Assembly: GCA_022414725.1 (NCBI GenBank)
Contig: CM039462.1
Span: forward strand, 120,768,750 to 120,832,749
DNA: 64,000 nucleotides
Source of the DNA: Microglena sp. YARC
Lineage: Eukaryota > Chlorophyta > Chlorophyceae > Chlamydomonadales > Chlamydomonadaceae
Direction of reading: 5' to 3'
In this document: one piece after another, positions 1-10,397 of the stretch
Numbering within the stretch: the first letter of the stretch is position 1
Layout: each line of letters starts with the position of its first letter
Program-made: the position numbers and the translations under genes
Notes under the pieces: generated by a model
The model's database searches: none
What the model was told of the DNA's origin: nothing
The model's input: only the letters and a program-made list of their open reading frames with translations

Positions 1-609
1 AACAAAAGTATGCGTGTTGAAAGACCCTTGCCTGATGTTAAAATAAATGTCTCCTTTGCCTTGTTGAATAAGACAAAGTGCCGACATTGTCGTCACCCTA
101 GGTCTCGACCTCGGTACAACCAGTATCTCTCCCTTTGGTGAGTAGCCAAACACGTCTCTCGTATGTCTTCCAAATGAAGTTTCGTCGATCGATACAAAAG
201 TCCTCCCTTCCTCTTTTAACCGTTTCTTTCTTTGGCTTATGAATGACGTGGTTTTCTCATATAAGTTATCAGGCCTGGAGAAGAACTTTGCTTTTTTCTT
301 TGTGAGCCCAAGCCTTTTTATCACAACGCGAATCAACTCTTTTGATACCTCAAATCCGAAAGCATCCTTTACCTTATGACGAAGACCAGCAAGAGATGCG
401 AATGGATCTATTTTTAATGACGCCTTTAAGAACTCTATGACCACATCCGATTTTGTAGGTTTATTCCGTTTGTACATTTTTTTAGTGGGGTTTGAGATCC
501 ACCTCGAGACTGTCATGTGGCTTACATTCGCAAGTATAGCCACTCTCCTCAAACTTTGCAGCAATGTGTACATGTGTACAACAATCGACCGTCTGTCCAA
601 GTTGTACAT
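1..609 (-). CDS. Tc1/mariner-IS630-type DDE transposase, C-terminus cut by window edge
   Basis: An open frame runs on the minus strand from an ATG at 609 to the left edge without a stop (about 203 residues seen). The N-terminal third has a helix-turn-helix look (VAILANVSHMTVSRWIS). The middle has the pre-catalytic region typical of Tc1/mariner/IS630 enzymes (RVVIKRLGLTKKKAK), and then the first catalytic aspartate in the strand FVSIDETSFG, followed by GYSPKGE, as in the DDE family. The second and third acidic residues lie beyond the window. Such enzymes cut and paste DNA at TA sites; TA-flanked inverted-repeat debris lies elsewhere in this window. The first 11 residues and the bases before them recur at 56.9 kb, so a second, mostly lost copy exists. 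Family assignment is strong; whether it is active cannot be judged. Confidence 0.85.
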   Translation of the reverse strand, partial: MYNLDRRSIVVHMYTLLQSLRRVAILANVSHMTVSRWISNPTKKMYKRNKPTKSDVVIEFLKASLKIDPFASLAGLRHKVKDAFGFEVSKELIRVVIKRLGLTKKKAKFFSRPDNLYEKTTSFISQRKKRLKEEGRTFVSIDETSFGRHTRDVFGYSPKGEILVVPRSRPRVTTMSALCLIQQGKGDIYFNIRQGSFNTHTFV

Positions 610-839
610 TAAGAATTGGAATTGATTCAATATACTGTAACATTATTGACCGGTCTGAGTGTAACAACACCAGTCCCGATGGTACAGTTGATGAGCCGAA
701 TTTAGAAGTGCGGGTTCGAGTGTCGACAATGGTTCTCTACTGGCGTGGGATCTTGCAACAGTTGTTCGTCATATGTCAACTCTCGTTGCATCCAGTTTGA
801 CGAACCTCCAAGATTCGGTACCCCCCCAATTCCCTCTCG

Positions 840-976
840 TTGAAGATTTCAGACGAGTGTCCTTGCTGCCTAAACAATCATGTTGCAGCGCTCGCCCTTC
901 CCTGCGATCACCTCGTGTGCGTAGAGGGGGGGTGCGTGCATTACGCGCTCGATTTTTTTCAGAATGTATGTAATCC
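840..976 (+). pseudogene. RING-finger-like fragment at the duplication edge
   Basis: One forward frame from the ATG at 840 reads a compact zinc-finger-like pattern: CPCCLNNHVAALALPCDH, then LVC and GGC. That is C-x2-C, a gap, C-x-H-x2-C-x4-C, the first part of a RING finger. The frame then runs into the duplicated block that starts near 936 and loses meaning. I infer a gene end truncated when the block was inserted. It could be chance, since the piece is short and no start or partner cysteines follow. Confidence 0.3.
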
Positions 977-977
977 C

Positions 978-1925
978 TCATCCGAGGATCTCTTCCAAAC
1001 ACTGACGTTCCACCTTCGCACGCATGCGATGGGAGTGCTCTTCATCGATACGTATCAACTCCTCATCGTCAACTTCCTCTATAGCGTCTTCTTCCTTGTC
1101 AGATGAAGGATGAAAAGGAGACACGGACATCGCATAATCATCAACATGATGATTGCAGTCCTCATCGAAATCACACATCCGCCAACATGGCCGGTGAGGG
1201 GTACGTGAAGAATCATCGGAATCATCATCATCATCACCAGAAACATCGTCAGCTAATTCCACATCTTCATTTACTTCCACCTCGTCATCTACTTCCACCT
1301 CGTCATCTACTTCCACCTCGTTATCTACTTCCACCTCGTCATCTACTTCCACCTCGTCATCTACTTCCACATCTTCATTTACTTCAACATCGTCATCTAC
1401 TTCCACCTCGTCATCTACTTCCACATCTTCATTTACTTCAACATCGTCATCTACTTCCATATCGTTATCTAGTTCCGCATCTTCATTTACACAATTCTCG
1501 GATGCTTCGGACATCATAGACATATGTTTCTGCAGAGTCGTCGTCGTATGTATGTTTTGCAGAAATGCCATTATTTCTTGACTTAGGATCTTCCGATTCT
1601 CTGCCGCTTCGACCGGGCTCAATCCTTCACCATCGTAGAGGATATGCGGTCTTGTGTACACGATTCTTGCTACGTGATTGCACACATCCAACAACACATC
1701 GCGGTCTGTGTCGGTGTAGCTAGACCCAATAGTGTCATCATCACTCAAAAAATGTTTGAAACCGGACTGGACGGTGTACGCAAGATTTTTCTGGAAAAAA
1801 CCGAGGACATGGCGCTCATCAGCATACCGCACAGCATCATCTTTGGCACGATCCATCAGGGATGAGAAGATACGCATACAACACGTTTCGTAAGAGGCGG
1901 AGTTCCTTATAGAGTCGCAAATCAT
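978..1925 (-). CDS. Acidic repeat protein, copy 1 (unknown function)
   Basis: A 315-residue protein if it starts at the ATG at 1925; a TTG further upstream is less likely. The N-terminal half is a mixed globular-looking region with no family I recognise (contains DRDVLLDVCNHVARIVYTRP). The middle is a low-complexity tract of V-E-V-D-D/N-E units, encoded by an 18-bp tandem repeat at about 1260-1480. The C-terminal end has a Ser/Asp-rich stretch and an Arg/Glu-rich tail. A second copy (17966-18868, 300 residues) differs in repeat number. Its start lies about 90 bases from the RPB10 stop, both on the minus strand. Conservation of an open frame in both copies argues that it is a real gene. Function unknown. 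Confidence 0.75.
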   Translation of the reverse strand: MICDSIRNSASYETCCMRIFSSLMDRAKDDAVRYADERHVLGFFQKNLAYTVQSGFKHFLSDDDTIGSSYTDTDRDVLLDVCNHVARIVYTRPHILYDGEGLSPVEAAENRKILSQEIMAFLQNIHTTTTLQKHMSMMSEASENCVNEDAELDNDMEVDDDVEVNEDVEVDDEVEVDDDVEVNEDVEVDDEVEVDDEVEVDNEVEVDDEVEVDDEVEVNEDVELADDVSGDDDDDSDDSSRTPHRPCWRMCDFDEDCNHHVDDYAMSVSPFHPSSDKEEDAIEEVDDEELIRIDEEHSHRMRAKVERQCLEEILG

Positions 1926-2012
1926 AATGGATTGGGAGGGGGGGGGCAAAGATGACGTCGGGAGATTTACACCCTCTGAAATAAAATGGATTTGTGAAAG
2001 AACGCACTTGTA

Positions 2013-2207
2013 TCACAAAACAAACATCATGTCTACAGTTGTTAGCATGACAGTCCGGCAACATATGCGCTTGATGCCCAATGTATCAAGAATTTTACCA
2101 CGCTCCTTGTCCGTCAAGGTCTTGTCCTCGTCGACCATACGTGTGTAAGCACGCCACTTGTCTGCAACGACCTTGCCACATGTGAAGCAACGAACTGGGA
2201 CGATCAT
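2013..2207 (-). CDS. RPB10: RNA polymerase subunit RPB10 (RpoN), copy 1
   Basis: This 64-residue protein is RPB10, the small zinc-binding subunit that helps assemble DNA-directed RNA polymerase; large cytoplasmic DNA viruses use their own polymerase for viral transcription. The diagnostic N-terminus [12 protein letters not shown] puts two zinc ligands at Cys7 and Cys10, and the second pair is Cys49-Cys50 in KRICCRT. The usual GxxxD/W segment follows (VVADKW). Length matches the family (about 65-80). It is followed on the same strand by the acidic repeat gene and is divergent from the gene at 2252. An intact second copy is at 18956-19150, so the polymerase subunit is present twice. Identification is very secure. 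Confidence 0.95.
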   Translation of the reverse strand: MIVPVRCFTCGKVVADKWRAYTRMVDEDKTLTDKERGKILDTLGIKRICCRTVMLTTVDMMFVL

Positions 2208-2251
2208 CTATATTAATCAATCATTAATCGCCATTCCTTTACACTTTTTTT

Positions 2252-2692
2252 ATGTCCTCAATACAAGAAGAGTCCGTAACAATGAGTCGATCCATCGACG
2301 ACTACCAAGTCCATTACAAGAACAAGCAACCCAGTGTCCTGTTGGGTCCAGATTCTGGAGCACTTTCCGCAAAGTACTCCGAGATCCCGCCACGCGCCTT
2401 AAACGGCGGTCTGTACACCGGCAAACCGTTCATCAAAGGAGCCCCGTGGGCAAACAAGCCAGTGCGCCCGGAGACAGTCAACATGATCTACAATAGCCTA
2501 CAGAGCATGCACGTACCCCCCGAGGAGGAGATATACCTTTTCCCAGGCGGGGGCATCCGGCCAGGGAACAATGTTCCAGAACTCCCTGTAGAGTACATCA
2601 ACACATTGCGCAACTCTGACACCAATTCCATGTGCATCCCCCACCGGAGTCTCCAAAAAACATATGCACACAATGAAGACGCCGCCCTTTAG
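2252..2692 (+). CDS. Small conserved unknown protein, copy 1 (C-terminus frameshifted)
   Basis: 146 residues, rich in Pro and Gly, with segments such as [20 protein letters not shown] and [15 protein letters not shown]. No transmembrane segment or known motif is seen. The ATG at 2252 follows a T-rich tract; a second in-frame ATG at 2282 could also serve. The sister gene at 19202-19660 is nearly identical for about 128 residues; then copy 1 has CIPHRSLQKTY where copy 2 has [10 protein letters not shown]. This fits one extra C in a C-run near 2640 and gives copy 1 an altered tail. The tail overlaps the end of the convergent gene at 2689. Function unknown. Confidence 0.7.
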   Translation: MSSIQEESVTMSRSIDDYQVHYKNKQPSVLLGPDSGALSAKYSEIPPRALNGGLYTGKPFIKGAPWANKPVRPETVNMIYNSLQSMHVPPEEEIYLFPGGGIRPGNNVPELPVEYINTLRNSDTNSMCIPHRSLQKTYAHNEDAAL

Positions 2693-3228
2693 TAGTCACG
2701 AGTACATCCAATACTGAACTCGCCAAGGAGGTCAGACATGTCGTTCACGTCCACGACTCCGCAAGCCTTTTCAAAGAATCTCTGGAACACCACGAAGCGC
2801 TCCTGAGTGCTCGCATTACACGAGTGCTTAGCAATCTCCTCCACCAGCTCCAACACGCCTCTGAAAAAGTTGTCGAATGTGGGGAACACCACCGTGTCCT
2901 CATCGGGAAGGTACGTTCCACCACTGCTCTCAAGGCAATGCCATGAGATGGCCGTCTTGTCAAAGTTATCCTCCATCAAGGACGACAGGGACAAGCCGTA
3001 TCGCGCGTGCGGATGAGCGCCGAACACAGACGATATGTGAAGGAACTCAGGAGTCCTGCATATGTCTTCGTACGTCTGAAGCTTGCACACGGCGTCAACC
3101 AAATCCCAAAGGATGTCGCCAAAACGAACAACTACCTCTGAACTACCATCCGTTGTATGAATGGTCGATATGGTACACGATGATGGAAAGGTCTCTGGAA
3201 ACGCAACTTGGTATGAAGAAACGCTCAT
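2689..3228 (-). CDS. Unknown protein, copy 1
   Basis: About 179 residues from the ATG at 3228, which gives the same N-terminus (MSVSSYQVAFP) as its sister at 19632-20159; the longer reading from 3264 is not shared. The protein is mixed alpha/beta by eye, with no membrane segment: SSEVVVRFGDILWDLVDAVC, an aromatic region FPTFDNFFRGVLELVEEI, and a C-terminal [21 protein letters not shown] do not recognise a family. It is convergent with the gene at 2252 and overlaps its last bases. Both copies are open with mostly conservative differences, so the gene is likely real. Confidence 0.7.
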   Translation of the reverse strand: MSVSSYQVAFPETFPSSCTISTIHTTDGSSEVVVRFGDILWDLVDAVCKLQTYEDICRTPEFLHISSVFGAHPHARYGLSLSSLMEDNFDKTAISWHCLESSGGTYLPDEDTVVFPTFDNFFRGVLELVEEIAKHSCNASTQERFVVFQRFFEKACGVVDVNDMSDLLGEFSIGCTRDY

Positions 3229-3341
3229 TGTGATGATGATGATGAACTGAAGACACTTTTCCAATGCAGATAACGCTTTAAACTAAAAAAAACAGTAGTA
3301 GTGAACCACGGACATGTAGCAGGTTTCATGGGATATTCAAA

Positions 3342-3995
3342 TTATATAGGGTGTCCTGTAAGGGGGGGTTGTGGTGAAGCGGTGGTAGATTGTGGTGAAG
3401 CGGTGTCATCTGTGGGTACAGGTTGGATTGCATCAGGGGGTAAATCGGTGGAGGGTGAAGTGTCATTGGCGAGTTTTTTTATTGCAGTGGGGTCCGCTTG
3501 TGTATTTTTTTGTTGAGAAGCATTGGCGGTTGTATTTTGTTCTGGAGAAGCATTGGCATTGGCGGGGGCCGCTTGTGGAATTTTTTCTTGAGAAGCATTG
3601 GCATTGACGGGGTTTTTGATTGCAGCGGGGTCCGCTTGTGAATTTTGTTCCTTGGTTGGTTCTAGAGAAGCTTTGTCATTGGGGGTGAGGGCTTGCAGGT
3701 ATGGGGCAACATGTTTATTAGTCCTATCTTGATTGAATAATCGCATTAATTCGTCTTTGCCATGATTGTCAACCACACCGCTTAAGGTCAACTTATCCTC
3801 CAGCTTGAGACGGTTCACCTTGGCGGTGTCTGGTGATTTTGCCGCTTCGTACTTTTCATTTAGGACAGTGATCATCTTTCCCATCCAGAGTGGCATTTTT
3901 GTTTGCCCCATTTTCATGCGATCGATAGTATTCATCACGAAGCACACGACCACGCATGAAATTACCGCCAAGGCTGCGAAAATCACGCTCAACAT
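3342..3995 (-). CDS. Membrane-anchored protein with Pro/Ala/Asn-rich tail
   Basis: 217 residues. An N-terminal hydrophobic segment (about residues 2-21, VIFAALAVISCVVVCFVM) would anchor the protein in a membrane. A basic/acidic middle part follows (about 22-110). The last 100 residues are low complexity, rich in Ala, Asn, Gln, Thr and Pro, with repeats of the type NANASQEK and QADPAAIK. This layout is common among small virion membrane proteins of giant viruses, but no family is recognised. In duplication copy 2 only a remnant of a similar Gln/Lys-rich tail survives (20210-20340). It is divergent from the gene at 4108. Confidence 0.65.
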   Translation of the reverse strand: MLSVIFAALAVISCVVVCFVMNTIDRMKMGQTKMPLWMGKMITVLNEKYEAAKSPDTAKVNRLKLEDKLTLSGVVDNHGKDELMRLFNQDRTNKHVAPYLQALTPNDKASLEPTKEQNSQADPAAIKNPVNANASQEKIPQAAPANANASPEQNTTANASQQKNTQADPTAIKKLANDTSPSTDLPPDAIQPVPTDDTASPQSTTASPQPPLTGHPI

Positions 3996-4107
3996 TTTTG
4001 AGTTTTGGAAAGGGGTTCTTTCATGATGCGGCTTTTTTTACGCATCGTGTCACACGCGCCTTTTTTTTATAAAACATGTAAAAATAGTAAGAAGCTCGTC
4101 CGTCACA

Positions 4108-4590
4108 ATGCTTCCGCCCCCCCCTATCATGCGTGATGTAAAAACCAACAACCAACAGGGCTATCCACAAAGGGAATCCAATAACGCGCGGTCGCGCATG
4201 GTGTCCTTCCAACCTTCCAGTGTAGCTAACGTGTTCTTCAGCAACGCCAATTTGGGCGCTCTGCACCAAGCGATCCGCTACCGCGTTTGGGTAGACTCGG
4301 ATCAAAAGCTCGTGATAGGCCGCCAGTCAGAAGATCAACTAGTGTTCGTCATGCGCTCCGTATTCCTGACAGACTCCTATAATAGGGAGGGAAACCAAGC
4401 AGTCATCCTAGAACAAGTTAGAGACCTAAACCAATTGGTGCTCAACTTCTGCGTCCCGCAAATCATAAAGGAAGCAAACATGTACCGCCAATACGTGCAC
4501 GACTCGTCCACTCTACCCGTTCCACTTGAACACATGAAGCTAGTCTCCAAGAAGGGGGAAAATCAACTCCAATTCAATAACAGCTTTTAA
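4108..4590 (+). CDS. Conserved NCLDV small protein (DUF5761-like), putative virion component
   Basis: 160 residues. The central region has the pattern I associate with a small protein family widespread in large DNA viruses (DUF5761-type): NVFFSNANLGALHQAIRYRV, then IGRQSEDQLVFVMRSVFL, then VRDLNQLVLNFCVPQI and YRQYVHD. The last part is QxxxL-xx-MRS followed by an LN-V helix and a Y-x2-Y motif. Roles are unproven; family members are usually treated as conserved structural or assembly proteins. The gene lies between the membrane protein at 3342 (divergent) and the BTB gene. It is absent from duplication copy 2. The family name is from memory and should be checked. Confidence 0.55.
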   Translation: MLPPPPIMRDVKTNNQQGYPQRESNNARSRMVSFQPSSVANVFFSNANLGALHQAIRYRVWVDSDQKLVIGRQSEDQLVFVMRSVFLTDSYNREGNQAVILEQVRDLNQLVLNFCVPQIIKEANMYRQYVHDSSTLPVPLEHMKLVSKKGENQLQFNNSF

Positions 4591-4627
4591 GGGTGTGAAC
4601 GAGAATACCGTTTCGTAGATTACCACC

Positions 4628-7010
4628 ATGAGAGTTTTTTCGGACACTGCAGAGTTCCTGAGAACACGTCTATTCTCAGATGTCTTGATGCCAGCAATCG
4701 ATTAGAAACCCAAGTTTCAGCATAAGGACAACGTTTGGGAATGGGGCGATCACGACACCTTCGTGTCTAAGCACAAGAACCACATGGATGCAGGAGTGCT
4801 TCTTAGACAGCTTTGTGTTGTTGACGTGGACAACGAGAAGCTAGTGAAGCACCTCGAGGAAATCTTCCCGATTCAGAACCAAGTCCCCACCGAGATAACC
4901 CGAGCCGGCAGACACTATTGGTTCCTCCGATCTGCACTCGCCGAAGAGGAAGAATACTACGACGGACCAGCACAACGCATCCCAGGAGTGGACTTCAAGA
5001 GCGTCGCCGCAACAGGAACATCGGGCTTCGTGGTCATCGCTCCAAGTAAAGGCAAAAAATGGATCCGCCCCCTCTCCTATGCACGCATCCTGCATCCATG
5101 CGATAACACAATCGAACACTGCAAAAAACTGAAGAACGCGCTCGTGCACATCCCAGACGAGATCCTGAAATACGTGGCGATATCGTGCAAGGAGAAGATG
5201 AAGGCGGCAGAAGAGGCGAGCAACAAGAAGACAACCTTCGTCACGCTGCAATTCCACAACGGAGAAACGTTCAAGATTCCTTCAAACAGCAAGGTGCTCC
5301 GCCTATTCTCCTACTTCGAGCCCCTGCTGGATGATCAGCTTGACATGTGCTACATCCCTCTAAATGGCCACAGTCCTGACCACATTCCTGACTCCGAATC
5401 GGAACCTGAATCGGAACCCATTCCCGTCCCGGCTCCATGCACACGCACCAGCTTCATCGACATCTACAATGCCGTGTCAAAGACTGCCAATACACACTCG
5501 CGATCAGACATCATGTTCATGTTCAACCGTTTCATTCTGAATGACGACGACAAGTTCATTATGAATGACAGTGTCAGTGTGGACGGTTGCATGATGGACA
5601 ATTGTTTCCATCGCTTGTGCGTGGAGGCCGACATGCTCGGTTTGCTCCAGGACAGGTTGCAACGGCTCCTCGAAGCTGTCAATGCTAGCCTGGACATCTT
5701 GCGTCAGAACCCGAACATGTGGGACGCCATGAAACTGGAGTGGAAATGTCGGACGAGCGACATCGCTACCACACGGAACGCGTGCCTGGTAAATCTCGAC
5801 GACGTGTCCCCGATCCGGCGGACGTGTCCACCGGAATGCACGAGCTCCCGAAACATCAATTGGCTCTTCGGCGGCATCGACTCCAAGCTCGGTCGCGTCC
5901 AAGCTCGATCGCGGTCGCAAGCTCGATCTCTGAGCCATTAGTGATGGACGAAAGTCTCACGGTCTTAGCAGAGATGTCAAAGCAACTGCACAAGTCCCTC
6001 CCAACGGAGGTGCTGGCGTTGTTGCGATTGGGTGCCGGAAAACTAGTGCTCGCAGGAGGAGCCGCGCTTCGGCCTATGTCGTCACTGGAATGGAGAAGAC
6101 GCAGAGGGGACTACGACATCTTCCTTGTGGGCATGGATTACGAGGCAGAGGCCGAGAGCATGGTCGCAGAAATCGAGAGGCTAAACGCCGGAAAAATCAT
6201 CAGGACGCGACAACGCCATGAACATCGTCTAGTATGGTGGGAGACCCCCCTCGTCATCCAGGTCATCATGAGCATGAACGGAGGACATCGCCACACTTAT
6301 CCTCAACTTTGACATGCGCACCGTCCAGGGTCGCCATCTCTTACACACCCTAACATCCGACGCTCCTGGAGGTCCTCTGTGCCCCGACGTTCATAGAGGC
6401 GGTGCGCAGCACCATGTTCTTCTGTGGACTAGATTTTGGGGAATCGGTGGCCTGAACCGCGTTATGAAGTACGTGTTCAAGGGATTCAATAGTGCGGTCC
6501 CTGGACACCGACGGACGCAAATGCTCCGATGCGGGGTGAAGTACACCGATGTAGGAACCAGTAACCGCATCGCCGCAGGCCGACTCGACGGTCTCTTCGC
6601 AGCAGAGTCGCTCGTCATGTACGGACGCATGGAGTATCAAATGATAACTACCACCACAAGAAGCGTGTTCTGGGACGTACTGGGACGTACCTTCGTCAAA
6701 AAAAAGTGTCATAAACAGCAGTTTCTTCTCTGACAATGAGATGCACGCGCCTCTTGACTCCTTTTGAGATGAAGCAGAATCACGAGCCTTCTGCATGGGA
6801 CGCAGCGACTACGAAGGATACATGCGTTCGCTCAACAGGTTCGTGTACTCATTGAGAAGCCTGAATCAACCGGCTTATGCGAAAGGCCTCGGCGCATCGA
6901 GAAGAATCATGTGGGAATTCTGAAGTTTTCAAGGTACAGGCGCACGGCATGTTCTACCTGATTGACCCGGCGTGAACGAGGTCTACATCCCACTGGAGGT
7001 CAACGCGATA
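4628..7010 (+). pseudogene. BTB/Skp1-like plus nucleotidyltransferase-like gene, copy 1, broken
   Basis: The reading frame starts at ATG 4628, meets an in-frame TAG at 4703-4705, continues open from 4706 to a stop at 5941, and is then shifted. The open part holds a Skp1/BTB-like beginning ([17 protein letters not shown], then a helix-rich region), an acidic Ser-Glu-Pro linker, and a BTB-like C-terminal helix pair around [14 protein letters not shown]. Downstream fragments in other frames (5944-6310, 6314-6733, about 6790-7010) match the second half of the intact relative at 21226-22683. They include a nucleotidyltransferase-like DYDIFLVG strand and the [12 protein letters not shown] segment. 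At least three disruptions separate these pieces, so this copy is dead or badly sequenced. Confidence 0.75.
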
Positions 7011-7430
7011 GATTCATTTTCATTGGACAGTTGGGTGTGTGGCATTACAAATAATGGGTGTTCCTGCCTCCCGGCGGATTGTGACTGGTTGCGAAACATG
7101 GTCTGGAGCGGTATTGTGATTGCCCGCGGGTTTGTGTGATATCTCTACAGTCAACGGGAATACTAAAATGAAACCGCTTTCGTGTACGCACACCTTACGG
7201 TGTAACATAATGGTGTAGAAATCCAACGGGGCAGTGGAACACCATTGTTTTTGTGTCTCCGACTGTTTCATTTTAATGTTTTCACCGACTCTGTAGACAA
7301 ATTGTAACAATTAATGGTACAGTTGGGTGGCGCATTTAATTTGAAGAACAGTAAATGTAAATACCAATAATTTGCGCACGCTGGTGAACCGAAATGCTTA
7401 TCAAGGAGAACTATGAATATTAAGAAACTG
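7011..7430. repeat. Transposon debris shared with the second copy
   Basis: No gene is seen. At 7052 there is a half of a TA-flanked inverted-repeat element (ATGGGTGTTCCTGCCTCCCG, complete version at 23014-23161). It is followed by the CGGGGCAGTGGAACACCA repeat (also at 22860 and 43415) and, at 7266-7296, a degraded CAGTCGG..GAAC type inverted-repeat end facing left. The match with copy 2 ends at the ATG-containing stretch near 7395-7430, where copy 2 begins its Fanzor gene. Confidence 0.65.
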
Positions 7431-8890
7431 GAGGGTAGATCGGATAGACGGGCTCCCAAATGTATCGAGAAACACTACGGATCCCCATAGATCTGAACGA
7501 TAACCCGTACTTAGACGATGCCACATCTAGAAGCGTTGTTGGACTCATAGGGTATAAATGAAATCGTGTCGCTCCTTCAATCCGGATAGAAATAAAAACC
7601 TTCATACACGTCGTTTGTGTCATGGCATAGATTTCGTTTTGACAATTTCTGGCCACAGGGCGGAGCCATACCCGGATCGCATGTGGTCATATTCGCCCTT
7701 TGAGCGGCAAGAAAATTAGATATATGGGCGTTTATGTCGCTTCCTGCACGTATGGAATTCAGTCGCAAACATACGCTGAGGTGCGCTCAGGAAAACCAAA
7801 TGCCAGCCAACTGTTTTTTCGGACTGGGTAATCCAACAGCGTCTCATCGAACATAACCTACCAGCCGTACATCTGTGTAGTACTGGAGTGTCTTGATGAT
7901 CGAAAATAGCTCGCGATGGCATGAACACCGACTCAGTCACTTAGACATATTGAAAAGATACCTAGCGCTTAGCGTTGCTTCCGTTATTCACCAGATAGCC
8001 GCATTTTAGCGAGGACAAGACAACCAATGTAATTGTCGCCAAACGTACGGTTTGAATACGTGGATTTACAAGACCAATTATAGAATTTAATGATAAGGAA
8101 GTTGGCTGGACGGTTTGGACAGTGTGAAACACGCGACAACGAATTGCCGGAGCTTTCCCATAGTTTCCTAAGCATGATCTACAGCATATAATGAACAAGC
8201 TAGCTGAATCCCGATGGAACCGACAATAAGATAAAGCTCTTTCATAAAATACGTAATCCCTATCTGGACCATACTCCAGGAGCTCTGAGCCGGTAGCTCA
8301 AGTTTGATCCAGGGGAGCGTGCTTGATCGATTTTTTCCTGAATGAACGAGTTGATTAACGGTGGTCACTACATCGATCACTGTTTTCGCGGAGGGTTCCT
8401 CTAGCTTTCTTAAAATCAAGGAACGCCAGGAACTACATGTACGTAATGTAGTTGGGGGAGCATCGACTGCTTCAAGTTCCTGAGGATCAAAGCGAGAGTA
8501 CGCACAAGAGATGGAATTGCTATGCTATACACCATGTTACGATCACAATACGAATTCGATGGTGAACACGACTGCAGTCGAGTGTCTGCAAGATGTCGCC
8601 TATGAAGTTACAAGTCGTGCGCTCCATTCGTAAATACAACAATAACCTCTGGCAAGAATACTCATGCTCAAGACCTGTCGATAACCTGTTTTACACGATC
8701 TTCACCGACATAACAACCGGGACGAGCCTTGCAGATTCCAGATACGATTTGACAACACTGTTGAACCCATCGGGCTCCAGCACCTCTCATACACAAGGTG
8801 TTCAAATTCGATTATCAAGAGTTTGTAGACATCGTTATCTCAGCGAACCAAATACGGTCGGACCGCAACACGAAATCACACGCGTAACCT
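7431..8890. other. Gene-free stretch
   Basis: No open frame longer than about 105 codons, no repeat structure and no similarity to the rest of the window by eye. Base composition is even, unlike the coding regions. It takes the place occupied by the Fanzor gene body in duplication copy 2. I see nothing to annotate here. Confidence 0.6.
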
Positions 8891-9990
8891 CAACAACCCC
8901 ATAATACGCCGCCTCTAAACACCAAACCACTGAAGACACGCTTCACAACGGCCATAATACGCTGCCTCCAACAAACAACCACAAGAAGAACACCTCAACA
9001 ACCATAATACGCGCCTTCAACACCAACCACTGAGACACTTCAACAACCCATAATACACCGTCTCAAAACAAACACAGAAGACACTTCAAAAAACCCCATA
9101 ATACGCCGCCTCAACAACCACATAATCGCCGCCTCAACAACAACCACAGAAGACACCTCACAACCAGCCATAATACGCAGCCTCAACACCAACCATTGAA
9201 GACAACCTCAAACAACCCCATAATACACCGTCTCAACAAAAACACAGAAACACCTCAAAAACCCCATAATACGCCGCTCAACAACCCATAAATACGCCGC
9301 CTCAACACAACCATGAAAGACACCTCAACAACCCCCATAATAACCGTCTCAACAACAAACAACAGAAGACACCTCAAAAACCCTATAATACACCGCCTCA
9401 ACAACAAACACAGAAGTCACCTCAAAAAACATAATACGCCGCCTCAACAACAACCACAGAAGACACCTAAAAAAAAATTAAAAATTCAAAAAAAATCAAA
9501 AAAAAAAAAAAAAAAAAAAAAGAAAAATATAAAAAAACAACAAAGAAATAAGAAAAAAAAAAGAAATCAAAGAAAAAAAAAAAAAAAAACAAAAAAATAA
9601 AAAGAAAAAAGAGAAAATGAGAGGAGTATGAGATTGAAAAGCGGAAAAAAAAATAAGAGAAAAAAAATATAAAAAAAAAAAAAAGAAAAAAACAAAGAAA
9701 AAAAAAAGTAAAAAAAAAAGAAAATAAAAAAAATAGAAAATAAAAAAGAAAAAAAAAAAAAAATTAATAAAAACAATAAAAAAAGAAAGAAAAAAAGAAA
9801 TAATAAAAAAAAAAAAAATAAAAAAAAAACAAAATAAAAAAAAAAAATTACAAAAAAAAAACAAAACCCCATAATAACGCCGCTCAAGCAACAAACACAA
9901 AAGACACCTCAAAACCCCCCATAATACGCCGTCTGGCCAACAAACACAGAAGACACCTCAAAAACCCCATAATACGCCGCCTCCAAACAA
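8891..9990. repeat. Degenerate minisatellite interrupted by an A-rich block
   Basis: From about 8891 to 9465, and again 9866 to 9990, a unit of roughly 45 bases recurs: CATAATACGCCGCCTCAACA, then an A/C-rich spacer with ACAGAAGACACCTC. Units vary by single-base indels. Between them, 9466-9865 is almost pure A with stray T, C or G. The unit resembles TAATACGCCACCTCATCA just after the transposon end at 24703, so the array may have grown from that point. The A block has the look of low-quality consensus. Confidence 0.75.
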
Positions 9991-9994
9991 AAGA

Positions 9995-10397
9995 GCGTTA
10001 ACGAGAAGCAAGAGGCGGCATCCTCGTCATTCACACACACGCTCCACAATCCAACGAGAAACCACGTGGACACGCCCCCCCTGCGTGACGAACAATTTTA
10101 GTCGCTCTCCAACATGTTACGATCCTGAACTTGCTAAGCTTTCCATGCCCCCAAACCCAAGAAAGTATGCGGTACACATTTCCAAGAAAAAAATAATAAA
10201 TGGCACACTCAAACAGTATAAAGAGGATCCGATATGTGTTAGGTATAAGCTCGTTCCTCTCATTTTATTTGTGGACCCACCACCCTCCACCCTAATTTCC
10301 CCTTATTACCAATGACTACTACGTCCAAGTCTGTCGCGAGCGACGTCACCTCCCTTGCGATGTTGAGTGAGCAAGATCACTTTAGTGCTCGAAGGCA
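9995..10397 (+). pseudogene. Truncated second copy of the Fanzor tail and SSB gene start
   Basis: This matches 24728-25100 closely: the ACGAGAAGCAAGAGG stretch, the degraded tail frame, the TATAAA box (near 10218) and then the start of the SSB-like gene at ATG 10312. The first residues (MTTTSKSVASDVT) equal those of the intact gene at 25024. The copy then differs by small deletions, which shift the frame within about 20 codons, and it is cut by the N gap at 10398. It marks where similarity between the two duplicated blocks resumes. Confidence 0.75.

Larger units (their letters stand above)
936..7430 (+). repeat. Segmental direct duplication, copy 1
   Basis: Compared by eye with 17921-23310, gene order, orientation and sequence match closely: acidic repeat protein, RPB10, two small genes, and the BTB/nucleotidyltransferase-like gene, followed by the same transposon debris up to the shared ATGCTTATCAAGGAG stretch. 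Similarity starts at the shared TTACGCGCTCG near 936. Differences are scattered substitutions plus indels. Copy 1 alone carries about 3270-4927 (two extra genes and the start of the BTB gene). After 7430 the two copies diverge completely: copy 2 continues into a Fanzor gene, copy 1 into gene-free sequence. Similarity resumes at 9995 (matching 24728) until the N gap. Confidence 0.9.

Noticed and set aside
1103..1519. His/Leu/Pro-rich plus-strand frame
   Set aside because: Antisense of the acidic repeat tract; the biased composition follows from the 18-bp repeat.
5504..5938. 144-codon minus-strand frame
   Set aside because: Antisense to the BTB gene, with no motif of its own.
9313..9912. Lysine-rich and Phe-rich open frames
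   Set aside because: By-products of the A-rich block and minisatellite.
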